Positions 38,434 to 49,171 of a stretch of DNA of 64,000 nucleotides are shown piece by piece; position 1 is the stretch's first letter; every line of letters begins with the position of its first letter. Position numbers and translations under genes: made by a program. Under the pieces are notes generated by a model. The model did not search any database. It saw only the letters and a list, made by a program, of their open reading frames with translations, and had not been told where the DNA came from. Source of the DNA: Nostoc sp. RI_552. GTDB lineage: Bacteria > Cyanobacteriota > Cyanobacteriia > Cyanobacteriales > Nostocaceae. The DNA is taken from NCBI GenBank assembly GCA_016124525.1, contig WGNO01000015.1:1-64000 (forward strand), in the 5' to 3' direction.

Positions 38434-39531
38434 TTAACTAAAAGCTTCCGAGAGGTAATCAGCAGCAGCAGCCACAACTGTAATCGCACTTTCATAATCA
38501 AGGCGTGTGGGCCCCAAAACTCCTACGCTACCTACAGGTAATAAACCCCGACGATAAGTAGAACTAATTAAAGTGCAGGTGCGTATTGGCTCTAATGGGT
38601 TTTCTGTACCAATGCGAACCGTTACCTTAGACTTACCCAAATCTTCTGTTTCCGATTCTTCAAAGATTAATCGCCACAATTGGTCTTGTTCTTCTTCCAG
38701 GAGATGAATAATTGTCTGTACTTGCTGTAATTGAGAAAATTCTGGCTGACGCAAAACTTCCGCTACACCCCGAACCATAATTTGAGTTGTGGTTGGTGTT
38801 AGATGGCGACGAGTTAATTCTGCTACTGAACTTTTCAAGAATTCGCCATAGCGTTGAAAAGCCTGGTCTAAGTCACTCCAGTTCAAGGTAGTTAATTCCA
38901 ATAAACTGCGTCCCCGCAAATGGGTATTCAAAAAATTAGAGACGATCTGTAATTCATGATCTATTCCCTCGGAATCAAGTGTTCCTTCTTCCTCCTCTGG
39001 AGACAAATTCATCAGCCTGGAATGAGTCTCATAAGTATCTGTCACCACAATCAGCATAATTTTGTTGGCTTCAATCTGCACCAATTGCAGATGTCGCAAA
39101 ATTGCTGTATTGGTTTGGGGCATAGTAATTAAGCTAATGCAACCACTGACAGTTGCTAAGATTTGCGCTGCACCTTGCAATAAGGCTTCCCAACTCCAAT
39201 CTTCCCATTGCAGGCGATTTTGCAACGCCAATTCAACCTCTTTTGCGATGGTATCCGTTCGCATAGTACCTCCCAGAGAAGGTTTCATTAACTGGTCAAC
39301 ATAAATGCGGTAGCCAGAATCAGAAGGTATTCGTCCAGCAGAGGTGTGTGGCTGGTATAGTAACCCAGATTTTTCTAGAACGCACATTATATTCCGAATT
39401 GTGGCTGAACTTACACCTAGGTCATACTCATCAACCAAAGTTTTTGAACCTACAGGCTCTGCTGTAGCGATATAGTGGCGTACTGTTGCCCAAAGTATAT
39501 GCTGTTGTCGATTCGTTAAGTGGACTTCCAT
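38434..39531 (-). CDS. hrcA: Heat-inducible transcription repressor HrcA
   Basis: 365 residues, normal length. Winged-helix N-terminus with [40 protein letters not shown] and the HrcA signature [20 protein letters not shown]. The GAF-like C-terminal domain is also typical ([17 protein letters not shown]). HrcA represses groESL and dnaK through CIRCE operators. No CIRCE element is seen near the gene. Confidence 0.95.
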   Translation of the reverse strand: MEVHLTNRQQHILWATVRHYIATAEPVGSKTLVDEYDLGVSSATIRNIMCVLEKSGLLYQPHTSAGRIPSDSGYRIYVDQLMKPSLGGTMRTDTIAKEVELALQNRLQWEDWSWEALLQGAAQILATVSGCISLITMPQTNTAILRHLQLVQIEANKIMLIVVTDTYETHSRLMNLSPEEEEGTLDSEGIDHELQIVSNFLNTHLRGRSLLELTTLNWSDLDQAFQRYGEFLKSSVAELTRRHLTPTTTQIMVRGVAEVLRQPEFSQLQQVQTIIHLLEEEQDQLWRLIFEESETEDLGKSKVTVRIGTENPLEPIRTCTLISSTYRRGLLPVGSVGVLGPTRLDYESAITVVAAAADYLSEAFS

Positions 39532-39909
39532 AGGGTATGTTTTACTGAAGGCAAATTTTAATTAAACTGAGAAAAAAATTGGGATTTGAAAAAAATATGA
39601 AAGTAGTTAATTAATTTAGCAAAATATTTAGTTTTATTTTCATCACTAAGTATCAACTCATGTGATGGTTATTTTGTCAAATTAAGCTATTACTGCTAAA
39701 ATTGTTTACTTTAAGTAGTATTGCAGCTTTTTTTCAAGGAAGTTGTATTTTAGAATACTTATTTTTGAGCAAATTCATATACCTGGACTATGAGTAAAAT
39801 CTGGGTAATGCTGAAACTCTCAACTCAGATTCATTGTCTTAACAACAGCATTGCTCAAATCTGACAATCAGCGCGATTTTAGCAATGCCATCTGTCAGGG
39901 CGTGATCAA
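39532..39909. other. Intergenic region between hrcA and the rhodanese gene
   Basis: 378 bp of AT-rich sequence with no open frame of note and no structured element that I can identify. It contains the hrcA promoter region and the 3' end of the rhodanese gene. Confidence 0.5.
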
Positions 39910-40269
39910 CTAATACTTGGGAATAGAAGAATCAACCAATAAAGAATAGGCATCAATGCCACCCATAACATTTTTAACATTTGTAAAACCTTCCGCCATG
40001 AGCCACTGGCACATCTGAGCAGAACGAATACCGTGGTGACATAACACAAGAGTTTCGGCTTGGGGATTGAACATAGTCAGAACTTGATCTCCCCATTCCG
40101 CAAATTCGCTTAGAGGCAGGTTAACAAAGCCCTCAATGCTAGCGGCTGCCAATTCTTGAGGCTCGCGCACATCTATTAACTGAATACTTACATCATCAGA
40201 AGTCAGACGTTGAGCCAGTTCCTCTACACTAATCTGAGTAATGAGTTGACTAGAAGGATTCCCTGTCAT
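39910..40269 (-). CDS. Rhodanese-like domain protein
   Basis: 119 residues from the ATG at 40269; the frame is open to 40443, but the added part is unlike rhodaneses. It is a single rhodanese domain: IQLIDVREPQELAAASIEGF, and the active-site loop LVLCHHGIRSAQMCQWL with catalytic Cys. It is similar to GlpE/ThiI-type sulfurtransferase domains and is probably cytosolic. It is divergent from the DUF3352 gene. Confidence 0.9.
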   Translation of the reverse strand: MTGNPSSQLITQISVEELAQRLTSDDVSIQLIDVREPQELAAASIEGFVNLPLSEFAEWGDQVLTMFNPQAETLVLCHHGIRSAQMCQWLMAEGFTNVKNVMGGIDAYSLLVDSSIPKY

Positions 40270-40422
40270 GAGATTTTTGTAAACAACCTTATACCTTTTA
40301 TGGTGGCAGAAAATCTTTTTCCTAGCATCAGCATCTATTCCTAAGGGGATAGTTATAGTAAACTGCTTCCTTGCCTGTAGGCTTTCAAATCCAATCAATG
40401 TAAAATTTATATCTGGTTTAGG

Positions 40423-42135
40423 ATGTCTAATGTGAATAGCCAACGCTCATTCTTTGGTTTCTTGGTAGCTGGTGCCATGGCACTGCTGATTGTAGCCATA
40501 GCCGGATTTTACTGGTTTGTGGCCAAAACTCCGGTAGACCTAATGGCCTCTACTTCTCGCCCCAATGCTGCTATCTTTGTTTCAAAACTTGCTCCGGCAA
40601 TGGTTTCATTACTGACAAATCCTGAGCAATTACAGTCCTTAGGGCTTAAAGAACAATTATCTCAACTCAAAAGCAGTTTATTAGCTAACAGTATCATAGA
40701 TTACAAACAAGATATTAAACCCTGGCTAGGAAATGAAATTACTCTGTCCGTCACCACTCTAGACATTGATCGTGACCCAAAGAACGGACAGCAACCAGGG
40801 TATCTCATGGTATTAGCCGCGGATAAACCAGCAAAAAGCCGCGAGTTTTTAGACTTGTTCTTTTCTCAACGGGTATTAGCTGGAGCTAACTTAGCTGTTG
40901 AGCAATATCAAGGGGTAAAGCTCATATCTGACAATTCCAATTTCCAACTACAACAAAATTCCCTAACTGGTGCAGTTGTCCATGGCTTTGTGTTATTCGC
41001 CAATCATCCCCAGGTGCTACGAGACGCAATTAATAACGTCCAAGCACCTGATTTAAATTTGCCCAGTTCCCCCCAATACCAAAAAGCCCTGCAACAAATT
41101 TCTCCAGCCTCCCTTGCTACAGCTTTTTTCAATCTTCCCGCTTTGGCACAATGGCAAGGCTTAAAATTACCACCTGCAACTTTCCATAGCCAAATTATTT
41201 CTTTATCTTTAAACCCCAGGGGATTGTTAGCAGAAACAAACTTTTTCACTGACTGGGAAATCATGCCTCCCTCTGCACCACTTGCTCAACCTGTAGGCGC
41301 TTTAGAATACATACCAGATGGGGCAGGGGTAATTATTGCCAGTTCTGATTTAAACAATTTGGATAACAGTGATTTAGGGCAACTCTGGACACAAGTCAAA
41401 ACTGTTTTTTCCGGTTCTGGTACTGATGGAATTTCCAGCTTAGTGGCGCCATTAAGAGAACTGCAAAAAAACCAAGGGATAAACTTAAAAGAAGATATCT
41501 TTAGTTGGGTAAAAGGTGAATATGCTTTAGCCTTGTTACCCCATGGAGAATCAACTTATCCTGATTGGGTTTTTGTGGTAGAAAAATTAAAGGATGTTCC
41601 AGAAGGAATTTCTCATTTGGATACCATCGCTTCATTCCGTGAACTCAACCTCAGTTCTTTTAACTTGAATCAACAGAAAGTTTCTGCCTGGACAAAGTTA
41701 ACTGCGGTAATTGAACCCACTAATACCAAACAACCCCCAACATTCGCCATTGATACCAAAGTACAAGGAGTACACACAACTCTGGGTAATTACGAAATTT
41801 TCGCCTCCAAATTAGAAACTTTGGCTGAAATAATCACAAACTACCAAAGCACTGTGATGGCTGATAAAGAAGCGCTCCGTTCCCCCAGGGTTGCTGAGGT
41901 CAGAAATCCCAATTTCCTAGATAGTATTGTTGCCATTCCCCAACCCAATCAGGGGTATATATATATCGATTGGACAAAAAGCAAAACTATGTTAGAAAGT
42001 CAAGTACCAATTTTGCAGTTAGTGGAAATAGTGGGTAAACCGTTTTTGCAAAACCTGCGATCGCTTACCATTAGTAGTTACGGTAACGAGGAAAAATCCC
42101 TCAAAGGCAAAGTACTATTCCAATTCCTAGACTAA
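40423..42135 (+). CDS. DUF3352 family membrane-anchored protein
   Basis: 570 residues. An N-terminal membrane anchor (GFLVAGAMALLIVAIAGFYW) is followed by a large extracytoplasmic DUF3352 domain (RPNAAIFVSKLAPAMVSLLT, YLMVLAADKPAKSREFLDLF, GYIYIDWTKSKTMLESQVP). The family is widespread in cyanobacteria and of unknown function, possibly envelope-related. It is monocistronic between rhodanese and cysE. Confidence 0.87.
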   Translation: MSNVNSQRSFFGFLVAGAMALLIVAIAGFYWFVAKTPVDLMASTSRPNAAIFVSKLAPAMVSLLTNPEQLQSLGLKEQLSQLKSSLLANSIIDYKQDIKPWLGNEITLSVTTLDIDRDPKNGQQPGYLMVLAADKPAKSREFLDLFFSQRVLAGANLAVEQYQGVKLISDNSNFQLQQNSLTGAVVHGFVLFANHPQVLRDAINNVQAPDLNLPSSPQYQKALQQISPASLATAFFNLPALAQWQGLKLPPATFHSQIISLSLNPRGLLAETNFFTDWEIMPPSAPLAQPVGALEYIPDGAGVIIASSDLNNLDNSDLGQLWTQVKTVFSGSGTDGISSLVAPLRELQKNQGINLKEDIFSWVKGEYALALLPHGESTYPDWVFVVEKLKDVPEGISHLDTIASFRELNLSSFNLNQQKVSAWTKLTAVIEPTNTKQPPTFAIDTKVQGVHTTLGNYEIFASKLETLAEIITNYQSTVMADKEALRSPRVAEVRNPNFLDSIVAIPQPNQGYIYIDWTKSKTMLESQVPILQLVEIVGKPFLQNLRSLTISSYGNEEKSLKGKVLFQFLD

Positions 42136-42266
42136 TCAAGTTTTACCTTTTTTCTTGTAACCCTGACTCAACATCGGTGATTTTCCAAATTTCTCACTTT
42201 GAGAGTTGACTCCAGGAGCGATACTATGGGATAGTATCTCGTTTTGCTTTCCGAGGGTACTTTCTC

Positions 42267-43031
42267 GTGCTATCTAGACTAAGTGCTGACTTTCGCATCA
42301 TATTTGAACGTGACCCCGCTGCTCGTAATTGGTTGGAGGTCCTGTTTTGTTACCCAGGTTTGCAAGCCCTGCTATTTCACCGATTGGCTCACTGGCTGCA
42401 TAATATTAGTATTCCATTTTTACCCCGGTTAATTTCTCACACAGCCCGGTTTTTGACGGGTATCGAAATTCATCCCGGCGCAACCATTGGCCAGGGTGTA
42501 TTCATTGACCATGGCATGGGGGTAGTAATTGGTGAGACAGCCATAGTGGGAGATTATACTCTCATTTATCAGGGTGTCACCTTGGGGGGAACTGGTAAAC
42601 AAACAGGTAAACGCCATCCCACAGTAGGGGAAAACGTGGTAGTGGGAGCCGGTGCAAAGGTTCTGGGTAATATTCATATTGGCAATAATGTCCGCATTGG
42701 CGCAGGGTCAGTTGTTCTCAGGGATGTACCTACAGATTGCACAGTTGTGGGGGTACCTGGTCGCATTGTTTATCGTTCTGGCGCGCGAGTTGCTCCCCTA
42801 GAACACAACAACTTACCAGATTCCGAAGCTGAAGTCATTCGTGCCTTAGTTGATCGAATTGAATCCTTAGAACAACAAATACAAAATCTACAAAACAATC
42901 AATCTTCCCCAAAAACTCATGTTTTGTCACTTTCTGTAGTTTCTAACGAAAGTGACTTGTTACAAGATGCTCCCCTATGTAGCCTCAGAGATAAAGCAAT
43001 TCAACAATTTCTCGATGGCGCAGGAATTTAG
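42267..43031 (+). CDS. cysE: Serine O-acetyltransferase CysE
   Basis: 254 residues from a GTG start at 42267. Typical beginning [20 protein letters not shown] and hexapeptide beta-helix: [40 protein letters not shown] and [20 protein letters not shown]. It makes O-acetylserine for cysteine synthesis. A C-terminal coiled-coil tail ([15 protein letters not shown]) extends it beyond the minimal enzyme, as in other cyanobacterial forms. Confidence 0.95.
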   Translation: MLSRLSADFRIIFERDPAARNWLEVLFCYPGLQALLFHRLAHWLHNISIPFLPRLISHTARFLTGIEIHPGATIGQGVFIDHGMGVVIGETAIVGDYTLIYQGVTLGGTGKQTGKRHPTVGENVVVGAGAKVLGNIHIGNNVRIGAGSVVLRDVPTDCTVVGVPGRIVYRSGARVAPLEHNNLPDSEAEVIRALVDRIESLEQQIQNLQNNQSSPKTHVLSLSVVSNESDLLQDAPLCSLRDKAIQQFLDGAGI

Positions 43032-43281
43032 TATTAAGTTTGTATAAAAAAAATAGAGTTAGATATAGTCAAATATCATCATGTGCAAAAAGCATGAGCA
43101 ATATTTAGGGAAAAGAATTTAAGGGAGGTTTATTTAGGTCTAACCCTGGCAAAATATATTCAAATGATTTTAGTGGAAAGACACATCATTAAATAGTCTC
43201 ATTAACATGGCCAAGAAATTGACGGTTCTCTTTCCTTTCAGAATCTCTTTCCTTCTAGCAAGGAGAGATGTCAAAACAACA

Positions 43282-43866
43282 CTAGGGATTAATTTCCTCC
43301 CTAGACCAAACTTCTTGTTCATCGCGCCGATAAATGCGCCGATTTTGTGGCTCCCCCCGCAACTCTAAATGATCTACTTCCACTGGTTCTAATAGCACTA
43401 AGCAAAAATTCGGCACTGGCTTGGCAAAATCAGGTGGTGATGGCTCAAAGGCCTTCCCTTCCTCTACTCTGGTTTGACCAGGGTGAGGCCAAGCAAATTG
43501 TAAACGTGCTGAATCACTTAATTCTTGCCAAGTTTTGAGCCGGGCTGCTTGCAAAATACAGTCAGAATCATTAACTCCTATTACACTTAAGGAACCAGAA
43601 AGGCGAAATTGTTCTCTTGTCTTGGGAAAGTACCAACAAATTTCCCCCCAAGGTTGTTTTTGTATTTGGTTAACTTTATGACTACGCCTATCAGTAATAA
43701 ATTTCAGTTGGTTGGTATCTTCCAGAAAACCTCGAAAAACAACCGTACGATTGGCAGGACGATAGTTTTCCTGGACTGTTGCCAGTTGGAGGTAACGGGC
43801 ATAAGCAAGGCTACGATTAAGATGAAGCGCACGAGCGATAGCACTGCGCCAAGGAGCAATGGACAT
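43282..43866 (-). CDS. PPOX-class FMN-dependent enzyme, alr4036 family
   Basis: 194 residues. Split-barrel flavoprotein of the pyridoxamine-phosphate-oxidase class: PWRSAIARALHLNRSLAYAR, YRPANRTVVFRGFLEDTNQL, SHKVNQIQKQPWGEICWYF and RREEINP-like end RRDEQEVWSREEINP. These features are characteristic of the cyanobacterial alr4036/TIGR04026 family. The substrate is unknown. It is 12 bp downstream of the helicase gene, so likely co-transcribed. Confidence 0.88.
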   Translation of the reverse strand: MSIAPWRSAIARALHLNRSLAYARYLQLATVQENYRPANRTVVFRGFLEDTNQLKFITDRRSHKVNQIQKQPWGEICWYFPKTREQFRLSGSLSVIGVNDSDCILQAARLKTWQELSDSARLQFAWPHPGQTRVEEGKAFEPSPPDFAKPVPNFCLVLLEPVEVDHLELRGEPQNRRIYRRDEQEVWSREEINP

Positions 43867-43878
43867 TATTTAAATTAC

Positions 43879-46044
43879 CTACCAACGTAAAATTTGCTGC
43901 TTCATTTCTATCAAGTCTAAGTAATCCATCGTAAAAGCTTTTCTTAAAAGAGAATGGGGGATAAATTGATCATATTTTTGCAGTTCTGGGGCTTCTGCGG
44001 AACTGACTAAATCTTCTGCTGTAATTCTTTGCTCACACAGTGAAACAAGTTCAGTTTGCAGATATTTAAATTTATCTTTACCTAATTTGATTATCAAATA
44101 ATAAGGATTCACCCCACTAATACTGCTAATTTCTAATGATTCTCGACAAAAACAGTTCAGCAATCTTTCCAAAGTTCGGTATGCAATTGTACCCATCCAA
44201 GGAAAGATGCAACATTGACCTTCGCTTAATTGTAAAACATATTGTTGATCTAATCCTGCCTTGCGTGTTAGTTGCCGCACTTCCTTTAACCGTCCTTGGG
44301 CATTGTTTTTTAAATAGCTATATTCAACATCTTCTAGTAATACTTGCCGCATTTTCTGCAAAATTCTTGTATGAATACAACCACCACCGCCCCGCCAATT
44401 AATAATACTAGCTTTACCTGTAACTTGCTTAACTAAAATTAGCTTTTTTTTAAAATAAACTTCTACAACTTCCCAACTTTTACCTGCTAAGGCAAATTGA
44501 TTACCCACAGGTGGTAGAATGGAAATAGTACCAATTTCTTCTTTTCCTTGCTTGACTATATATTCTTGATGTTCAGCAAACACTGCGTAAAACTGAAATT
44601 TCCCTACTATTTTTTCTCCTGCTAAACCAATAATTAATTTACCTCGTTCTGTTTGCTGAATGTGGTCTATGTCCATTAAATAGCGTAACAAGCTCTTAAA
44701 GTCTGCCGCAGAAATAGCTGCAAAGGGCGATAAATTTAAAATTTGTTTGGCTAAAGCACCGGGTGTTATTTCTCCTGTTGCTGCCAAAATACTCATTGTT
44801 TGATGATACAACAAACTCAAAGGATATTTAACTGGTAGTATCGGCTCAATCCAAGCTTCTTCTAGATAAAGTTGAATAATAGCAATACATTGTAAGAGTT
44901 GCCAAGGAATTTGTTCTGGTAAAGGCGCTTCAGATAATGGTTGATTTTCCTCACATATCAAGCGCATATCAGCAGCTTCACCTCTTCTACCACTGCGTCC
45001 TAAGCGTTGTAAAAAGCTGGCAACAGACAAAGGGGATTCTAACTGAATTACCCGCTCTAAATGACCAATATCTATGCCTAATTCTAAAGTTAATGTGGCA
45101 GCAATCACAGCGGGATGATGAGGTTCAGCTATAGCATTTTCCGCAGCTCGCCGTAAGCTAGCAGATATACTGCCATGATGTACGTGATAAATATCTGGTA
45201 GTGCTTGTTGTGCAGCAATTTGGCGCAAGGATGCAATTATTGATTCTGTTTGGGTGCGGTTATTGGCAAAAATTAGGCATTTACGAGATTTACTCAAGTT
45301 AAAAATATATTGTTCATAAGCTGTAAATTCTGATTCATCAATTGAATTATTAAGATAAAAATGTTCTACAGCCAGCTTGATTTGGCGTTTTTCTGGGGCA
45401 GTTATCGGAGTAATTACTGGCTGTTTAGTTCCAGAACTTAACCACTCTTCAGCCATTGCATAATCACCGAGGGTTGCTGATAAACCAATACGCCGGGGTT
45501 GAGTTTTTGTCAAGGTGGCTAAACGTTGTAATTGACAAATAATTTGAAAACCACGTTCAGAACCCATAAAACAATGGATTTCATCAATAATTACAAATCG
45601 TAAATCACCAAATAAGTGAATTAACTGATTGTGCTTGTTAATTAACAGGCTTTCTAAAGATTCTGGGGTAATTTGCAGAATACCTCGGGGATTTTTTAAA
45701 ACTTTATTTTTGTGACTTTGTGTTACATCACCGTGCCAATGATATACAGGAATATCTGCTGATTTGAGCATATCGTTGATGCGATGAAATTGGTTATTAA
45801 TTAAAGCTTTGATGGGGCTAATATATAATGCACCAATACTGTGAGGAGGTTTTTCGTGTAATAAGGTCAAAACTGGTAAAAATGCTGCTTCTGTTTTCCC
45901 AGATGCAGTTGCCGCCGCCACCAGCAAATGAGCATCTGTGTTGAATATAACTTCACAAGCTGCTAATTGTATTGGTCGTAATTCAGACCAATTGTGATGA
46001 TAAATATACTCTTGGATAAACGGGGCAAGTCTGGAAAACGTCAT
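43879..46044 (-). CDS. Lhr-like DEAD/DEAH-box helicase
   Basis: 721 residues. Superfamily 2 motifs in order: LRPIQLAACEVIF (Q-like), VAAATASGKTEAAFLPVLTL (I), TPESLESLL (Ib), FVIIDEIHCFMG (II, DEIH), RIGLSATLGD (III), AATLTLELGIDIG (V) and FLQRLGRSGRRGEA (VI). The C-terminal part is long and Lhr-like. It probably acts in DNA repair or nucleic-acid remodelling. It sits between M20 peptidase and FMN-enzyme genes on the same strand with 10-12 bp gaps, so the three form an operon. Confidence 0.92.
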   Translation of the reverse strand: MTFSRLAPFIQEYIYHHNWSELRPIQLAACEVIFNTDAHLLVAAATASGKTEAAFLPVLTLLHEKPPHSIGALYISPIKALINNQFHRINDMLKSADIPVYHWHGDVTQSHKNKVLKNPRGILQITPESLESLLINKHNQLIHLFGDLRFVIIDEIHCFMGSERGFQIICQLQRLATLTKTQPRRIGLSATLGDYAMAEEWLSSGTKQPVITPITAPEKRQIKLAVEHFYLNNSIDESEFTAYEQYIFNLSKSRKCLIFANNRTQTESIIASLRQIAAQQALPDIYHVHHGSISASLRRAAENAIAEPHHPAVIAATLTLELGIDIGHLERVIQLESPLSVASFLQRLGRSGRRGEAADMRLICEENQPLSEAPLPEQIPWQLLQCIAIIQLYLEEAWIEPILPVKYPLSLLYHQTMSILAATGEITPGALAKQILNLSPFAAISAADFKSLLRYLMDIDHIQQTERGKLIIGLAGEKIVGKFQFYAVFAEHQEYIVKQGKEEIGTISILPPVGNQFALAGKSWEVVEVYFKKKLILVKQVTGKASIINWRGGGGCIHTRILQKMRQVLLEDVEYSYLKNNAQGRLKEVRQLTRKAGLDQQYVLQLSEGQCCIFPWMGTIAYRTLERLLNCFCRESLEISSISGVNPYYLIIKLGKDKFKYLQTELVSLCEQRITAEDLVSSAEAPELQKYDQFIPHSLLRKAFTMDYLDLIEMKQQILRW

Positions 46045-46054
46045 CGGTTATTGG

Positions 46055-47272
46055 TCACCTGTTCAAAAATTTCTCTACACTACGAACAAATATTTCTACA
46101 CCCATGGCCAAGGCAGTTTCATCAAAATCAAATTTGGGATGATGATGAGGATAGGCAAGATTTTTCTCCGAGTTGGCAGAGCCGAGAAAGAAATAACAAC
46201 CAGGAACTTCTTGTAAAAAGAATGACATATCCTCCCCCCCCATAGTTTGACATTCTGGTACAACACCTAGGGAAGTTTCTATGACTTCTTCTGCTACTGA
46301 CTTGATCAATTCTGCCATGCCTGCATCATTAATTACTGGTGGATAAAGACTCCAATACTCTAATTCATATTTTGCACCATGACTTTGGCAAACTCCCGCG
46401 ATGATTTGCTCAACTCGTTGGTGAAAAAATTCTTGTAAATTGGGGTTAAAGTATCTGATAGTACCACTCATCCGGGCTGTGTCAGCAATAACATTAAGTT
46501 TTGTTCCTGCATGCAGTTCTCCCACTGTCACCACAGCTCCATCAATGGGGTTGACGTTACGAGATACGATGATTTGTAGTGCATTGACAATTTGGGCAGC
46601 AACTACCACCGAATCAACGGTTTGATGAGGCATAGCACCGTGTCCGCCTTTGCCTAAAACAGTGCAGTTAAAGCATTCCACAGATGCCATCAATGGCCCA
46701 GGCCGAACACCCACTGTGCCCAACGGTAAATTATTCCATAAATGTAAGCCGATAATTGCATCCACATCAGGATTTTTGAGTACCCCGGCTGCAATCATTG
46801 GTTTTGCTCCGCCGGGACCTTCTTCTGCTGGTTGAAAAATTATTTTCACCGTACCGCTAAAGTCTTGACAATGCTGCTGAAGATAGTAGGCTGTACCCAT
46901 GGCAATGGCCGTATGTCCATCATGTCCACAAGCGTGCATCACGCCATCATGTTGGGACTTATAGGGAACCTCATTCAGTTCTTGAATTGGCAAAGCATCC
47001 ATATCAGCCCGAATTGCCAACACTTTGTTAGCACCTGGTTTTTTACCCTGAATTGTAGCTACAATACCGGTTTTAGCTATTTCTGTTTGATGTTCAATGT
47101 TCCATGCTTGTAAGTGACGGGATACTAACTCAGCAGTGAGTTTTTCTTGAAACCCTAATTCTGGTTTTTGATGCAGTCGCCGCCGCCATTCCACTAATTG
47201 CGGTTGCAATGAGCGAATTTCTAGACGAATGCGAGATAAATCTACAGAAGAGTTGGGAAAGGTAGACACCAT
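46055..47272 (-). CDS. M20-family amidohydrolase/peptidase
   Basis: 405 residues. Metal-binding and catalytic motifs are LAIRADMDALPIQELNEVPY, HACGHDGHTAIAMGTAYYLQ, IIFQPAEEGPGGAKPMI, IIGLHLWNNLPLGTVG and MGGEDMSFFLQEVPGCYFFL. It is in the hippurate/N-acyl-L-amino-acid (IAA-conjugate type) hydrolase group, which removes acyl groups from amino acids. It is first in the M20-helicase-FMN enzyme row. Confidence 0.93.
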   Translation of the reverse strand: MVSTFPNSSVDLSRIRLEIRSLQPQLVEWRRRLHQKPELGFQEKLTAELVSRHLQAWNIEHQTEIAKTGIVATIQGKKPGANKVLAIRADMDALPIQELNEVPYKSQHDGVMHACGHDGHTAIAMGTAYYLQQHCQDFSGTVKIIFQPAEEGPGGAKPMIAAGVLKNPDVDAIIGLHLWNNLPLGTVGVRPGPLMASVECFNCTVLGKGGHGAMPHQTVDSVVVAAQIVNALQIIVSRNVNPIDGAVVTVGELHAGTKLNVIADTARMSGTIRYFNPNLQEFFHQRVEQIIAGVCQSHGAKYELEYWSLYPPVINDAGMAELIKSVAEEVIETSLGVVPECQTMGGEDMSFFLQEVPGCYFFLGSANSEKNLAYPHHHPKFDFDETALAMGVEIFVRSVEKFLNR

Positions 47273-47397
47273 AATGAAATCAAGCTCTTTTCAGTTCAGC
47301 TAACTGAGGATATTTTCCCAGTTTAATGCTTATCAAAAAGTTCAGGGCGGAGCTTTTATCTACTGGCGTTGCTTAGGTCAATCAAGGGTAAGTTATG

Positions 47398-48096
47398 CTA
47401 CAAACTGCTGCTTAACCTTTCCCAATGGAGATTTGATGCCACTTGAGCCAGTTTATCCAAATCTTCTAAGTTATCTAGATAAGGCAAACAACCTAAAACA
47501 GGGGTATTAGTTAAAGATTGAATCAAATCCCATGGTGTCCAGTCAGCTATTTCTGTATCTGTACGATATCGTACACAGTTAAGAACAATGCCTTTAAGAT
47601 TTACCTGGCATTGCCTAGCCAATGCTACATTCGCCACTGCTTGAGCGATGGCACCTAATTTAACTGGTACTACTAATAGCGTAGGTATACGCCAGTCTCT
47701 TGCTAAATCTGCCACTGTCAATTCATCAGTGATGGGTGAACCCAAACCACCCAAAGCTTCCACCAGTAGGAAATCACGCTGCCATCGCAACTGAGAATAA
47801 GTTTGCCACACCACAGCCAAATCTACTTGTCGATTTTCCTTAGCTGCGGCAATGGGAGGGGCTAAGGGTGCTGCAAAATACAAAGGTGTAATTTCTTCAG
47901 CAGATTGCTGTAAAGAAAATAACTTTTGATATAATTCGCGATCGCCCATCCCGCATTGAATGGGTTTCATAATTCCCCAGCTACGCTGGGGAAAATACTT
48001 TTGCCAATAAGCTGCTAAGGCTGTTGTTAAAACAGTTTTACCAGCCTCAGTATCAGTACCAGTAATCAGTAATGTGTTCAACAAGCTCGTAAACAT
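47398..48096 (-). CDS. bioD: Dethiobiotin synthase BioD
   Basis: 232 residues from the ATG at 48096; TTG 48102 is unlikely. The P-loop LLITGTDTEAGKTVLTTALA, GIMKPIQCGMG and FLLVEALGGLGSPITDELTV are BioD hallmarks. It closes the ureido ring in biotin synthesis. No other bio genes are adjacent, which is usual for cyanobacteria. Confidence 0.93.
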   Translation of the reverse strand: MFTSLLNTLLITGTDTEAGKTVLTTALAAYWQKYFPQRSWGIMKPIQCGMGDRELYQKLFSLQQSAEEITPLYFAAPLAPPIAAAKENRQVDLAVVWQTYSQLRWQRDFLLVEALGGLGSPITDELTVADLARDWRIPTLLVVPVKLGAIAQAVANVALARQCQVNLKGIVLNCVRYRTDTEIADWTPWDLIQSLTNTPVLGCLPYLDNLEDLDKLAQVASNLHWERLSSSL

Positions 48097-48201
48097 CCAC
48101 AAGTTTTAATTAATTGTAATTCGTAATGCCTCTTTGAGAGGAGAGCTTGTCCCTCGGGTCATTGGTAATTAGTGGTTTTAACTGAGTTAAGTCTCTTTGA
48201 A

Positions 48202-48480
48202 TTAGACGATAAACGCCGCATCATCAATGACAAACTCCGGTTCTGTTCCCAGAACTGCAACTTTGCAACGCGTGTGGGCAGACATGGGATAAAATCGTAT
48301 TTGGTCTTCATGTTTATTTACAAGTCTAGTCAAGTATTTAGATAAAGTAGTGTACTGATTCTCATCTAATACACACTCGAAAACTGACTTTTGTACTCGT
48401 AAACCGTAGGATTCTAGAAGTTTCGCCACTTTGTTACGGCGAGTGTCGCTAACGATGTCGTAGCATACTAAATAGAACAT
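48202..48480 (-). CDS. cas2: Cas2, second copy
   Basis: 92 residues. MFYLVCYDIVSDTRRNKVAK and LRVQKSVFECVL, then IRFYPMSAHTRCKVAVLG are Cas2 motifs. It is clearly different from the copy at 1661-1942, so this is a separate adaptation module. It starts 2 bp after the cas1 fragment stop. The Cas2 itself looks intact, but its Cas1 partner is truncated and no array is within reach. Confidence 0.93.
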   Translation of the reverse strand: MFYLVCYDIVSDTRRNKVAKLLESYGLRVQKSVFECVLDENQYTTLSKYLTRLVNKHEDQIRFYPMSAHTRCKVAVLGTEPEFVIDDAAFIV

Positions 48481-48482
48481 TG

Positions 48483-49169
48483 CTATTTCACCACCGTTAA
48501 CGATGCTTTTTGAGGTTTAGTGATGCTGGCCAGCTTGGAATCTAAAGGATGAAATTTTAAAGCCAAGGGACGGTAATATTCCACATCACTTAGCACATAC
48601 CCAAGGTATTCTCGGACTTGGAAATCCATACACTGACGATAACTAACTGTTCCGGCCTGGGGATGCAATACAAATGTTTTGAGCTTGGCTTCCCAGTGTT
48701 GGAGAAAATGTTGCACAATTGTTCTTGGTTGACTTTTGCCGTTACTATTTCCGTTTCCGTATCCCTTGGTGTGGGGAAATTTTTTGGCAAAATGTAATAC
48801 TAAGTCATCAACAATTGCAGTCCTAAACTCGGCGGTAAAATCCCATGCTAAAGGTAACTCATGGTGTACATTGCGGTGTAAAAGGGCACAATGGGGATGA
48901 AGCCCCGAGGTGTCCAGCAAGGTATGTATATGTTGATGTAACAGTTGATATCCTGGGTTAAATAATCCACCTATACGCCCTCGCTGAAAGTACAAGTATG
49001 GGTGATGAAACTTGAGTAGTGAAGTAACAGCATTGTAGTAAACCCCATCCGCTTCTTCACTATATTCCCACAGTTGATCAAAAGATGTTGCTAGTGATAA
49101 ATTATCCATTAACAGCGTTAGGTAATTTAATGCACGTTGGGTTTCATGGTCAGGGTAAGAGCATCTCAA
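48483..49169 (-). pseudogene. cas1: Cas1, second copy, truncated at its N-terminus beside ISAs1
   Basis: 228 codons readable from a TTG at 49169. It keeps the helical domain: DHETQRALNYLTLLMDNLSL, YSEEADGVYYNAVTSLL (Glu region), LHPHCALLHRNVHHELPLAW (His) and DFTAEFRTAIVDDLVLHF. About 100 N-terminal residues, the beta domain, are missing. The break coincides with the left end of the ISAs1 copy at 49172. The missing part is not found on the far side of the insertion sequence, so an adjacent deletion took place. The Cas1 is presumed inactive. Confidence 0.88.
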
Positions 49170-49171
49170 TC

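Noticed and set aside
39532..39660. CIRCE operator upstream of hrcA
   Set aside because: No TTAGCACTC...GAGTGCTAA pair is present.
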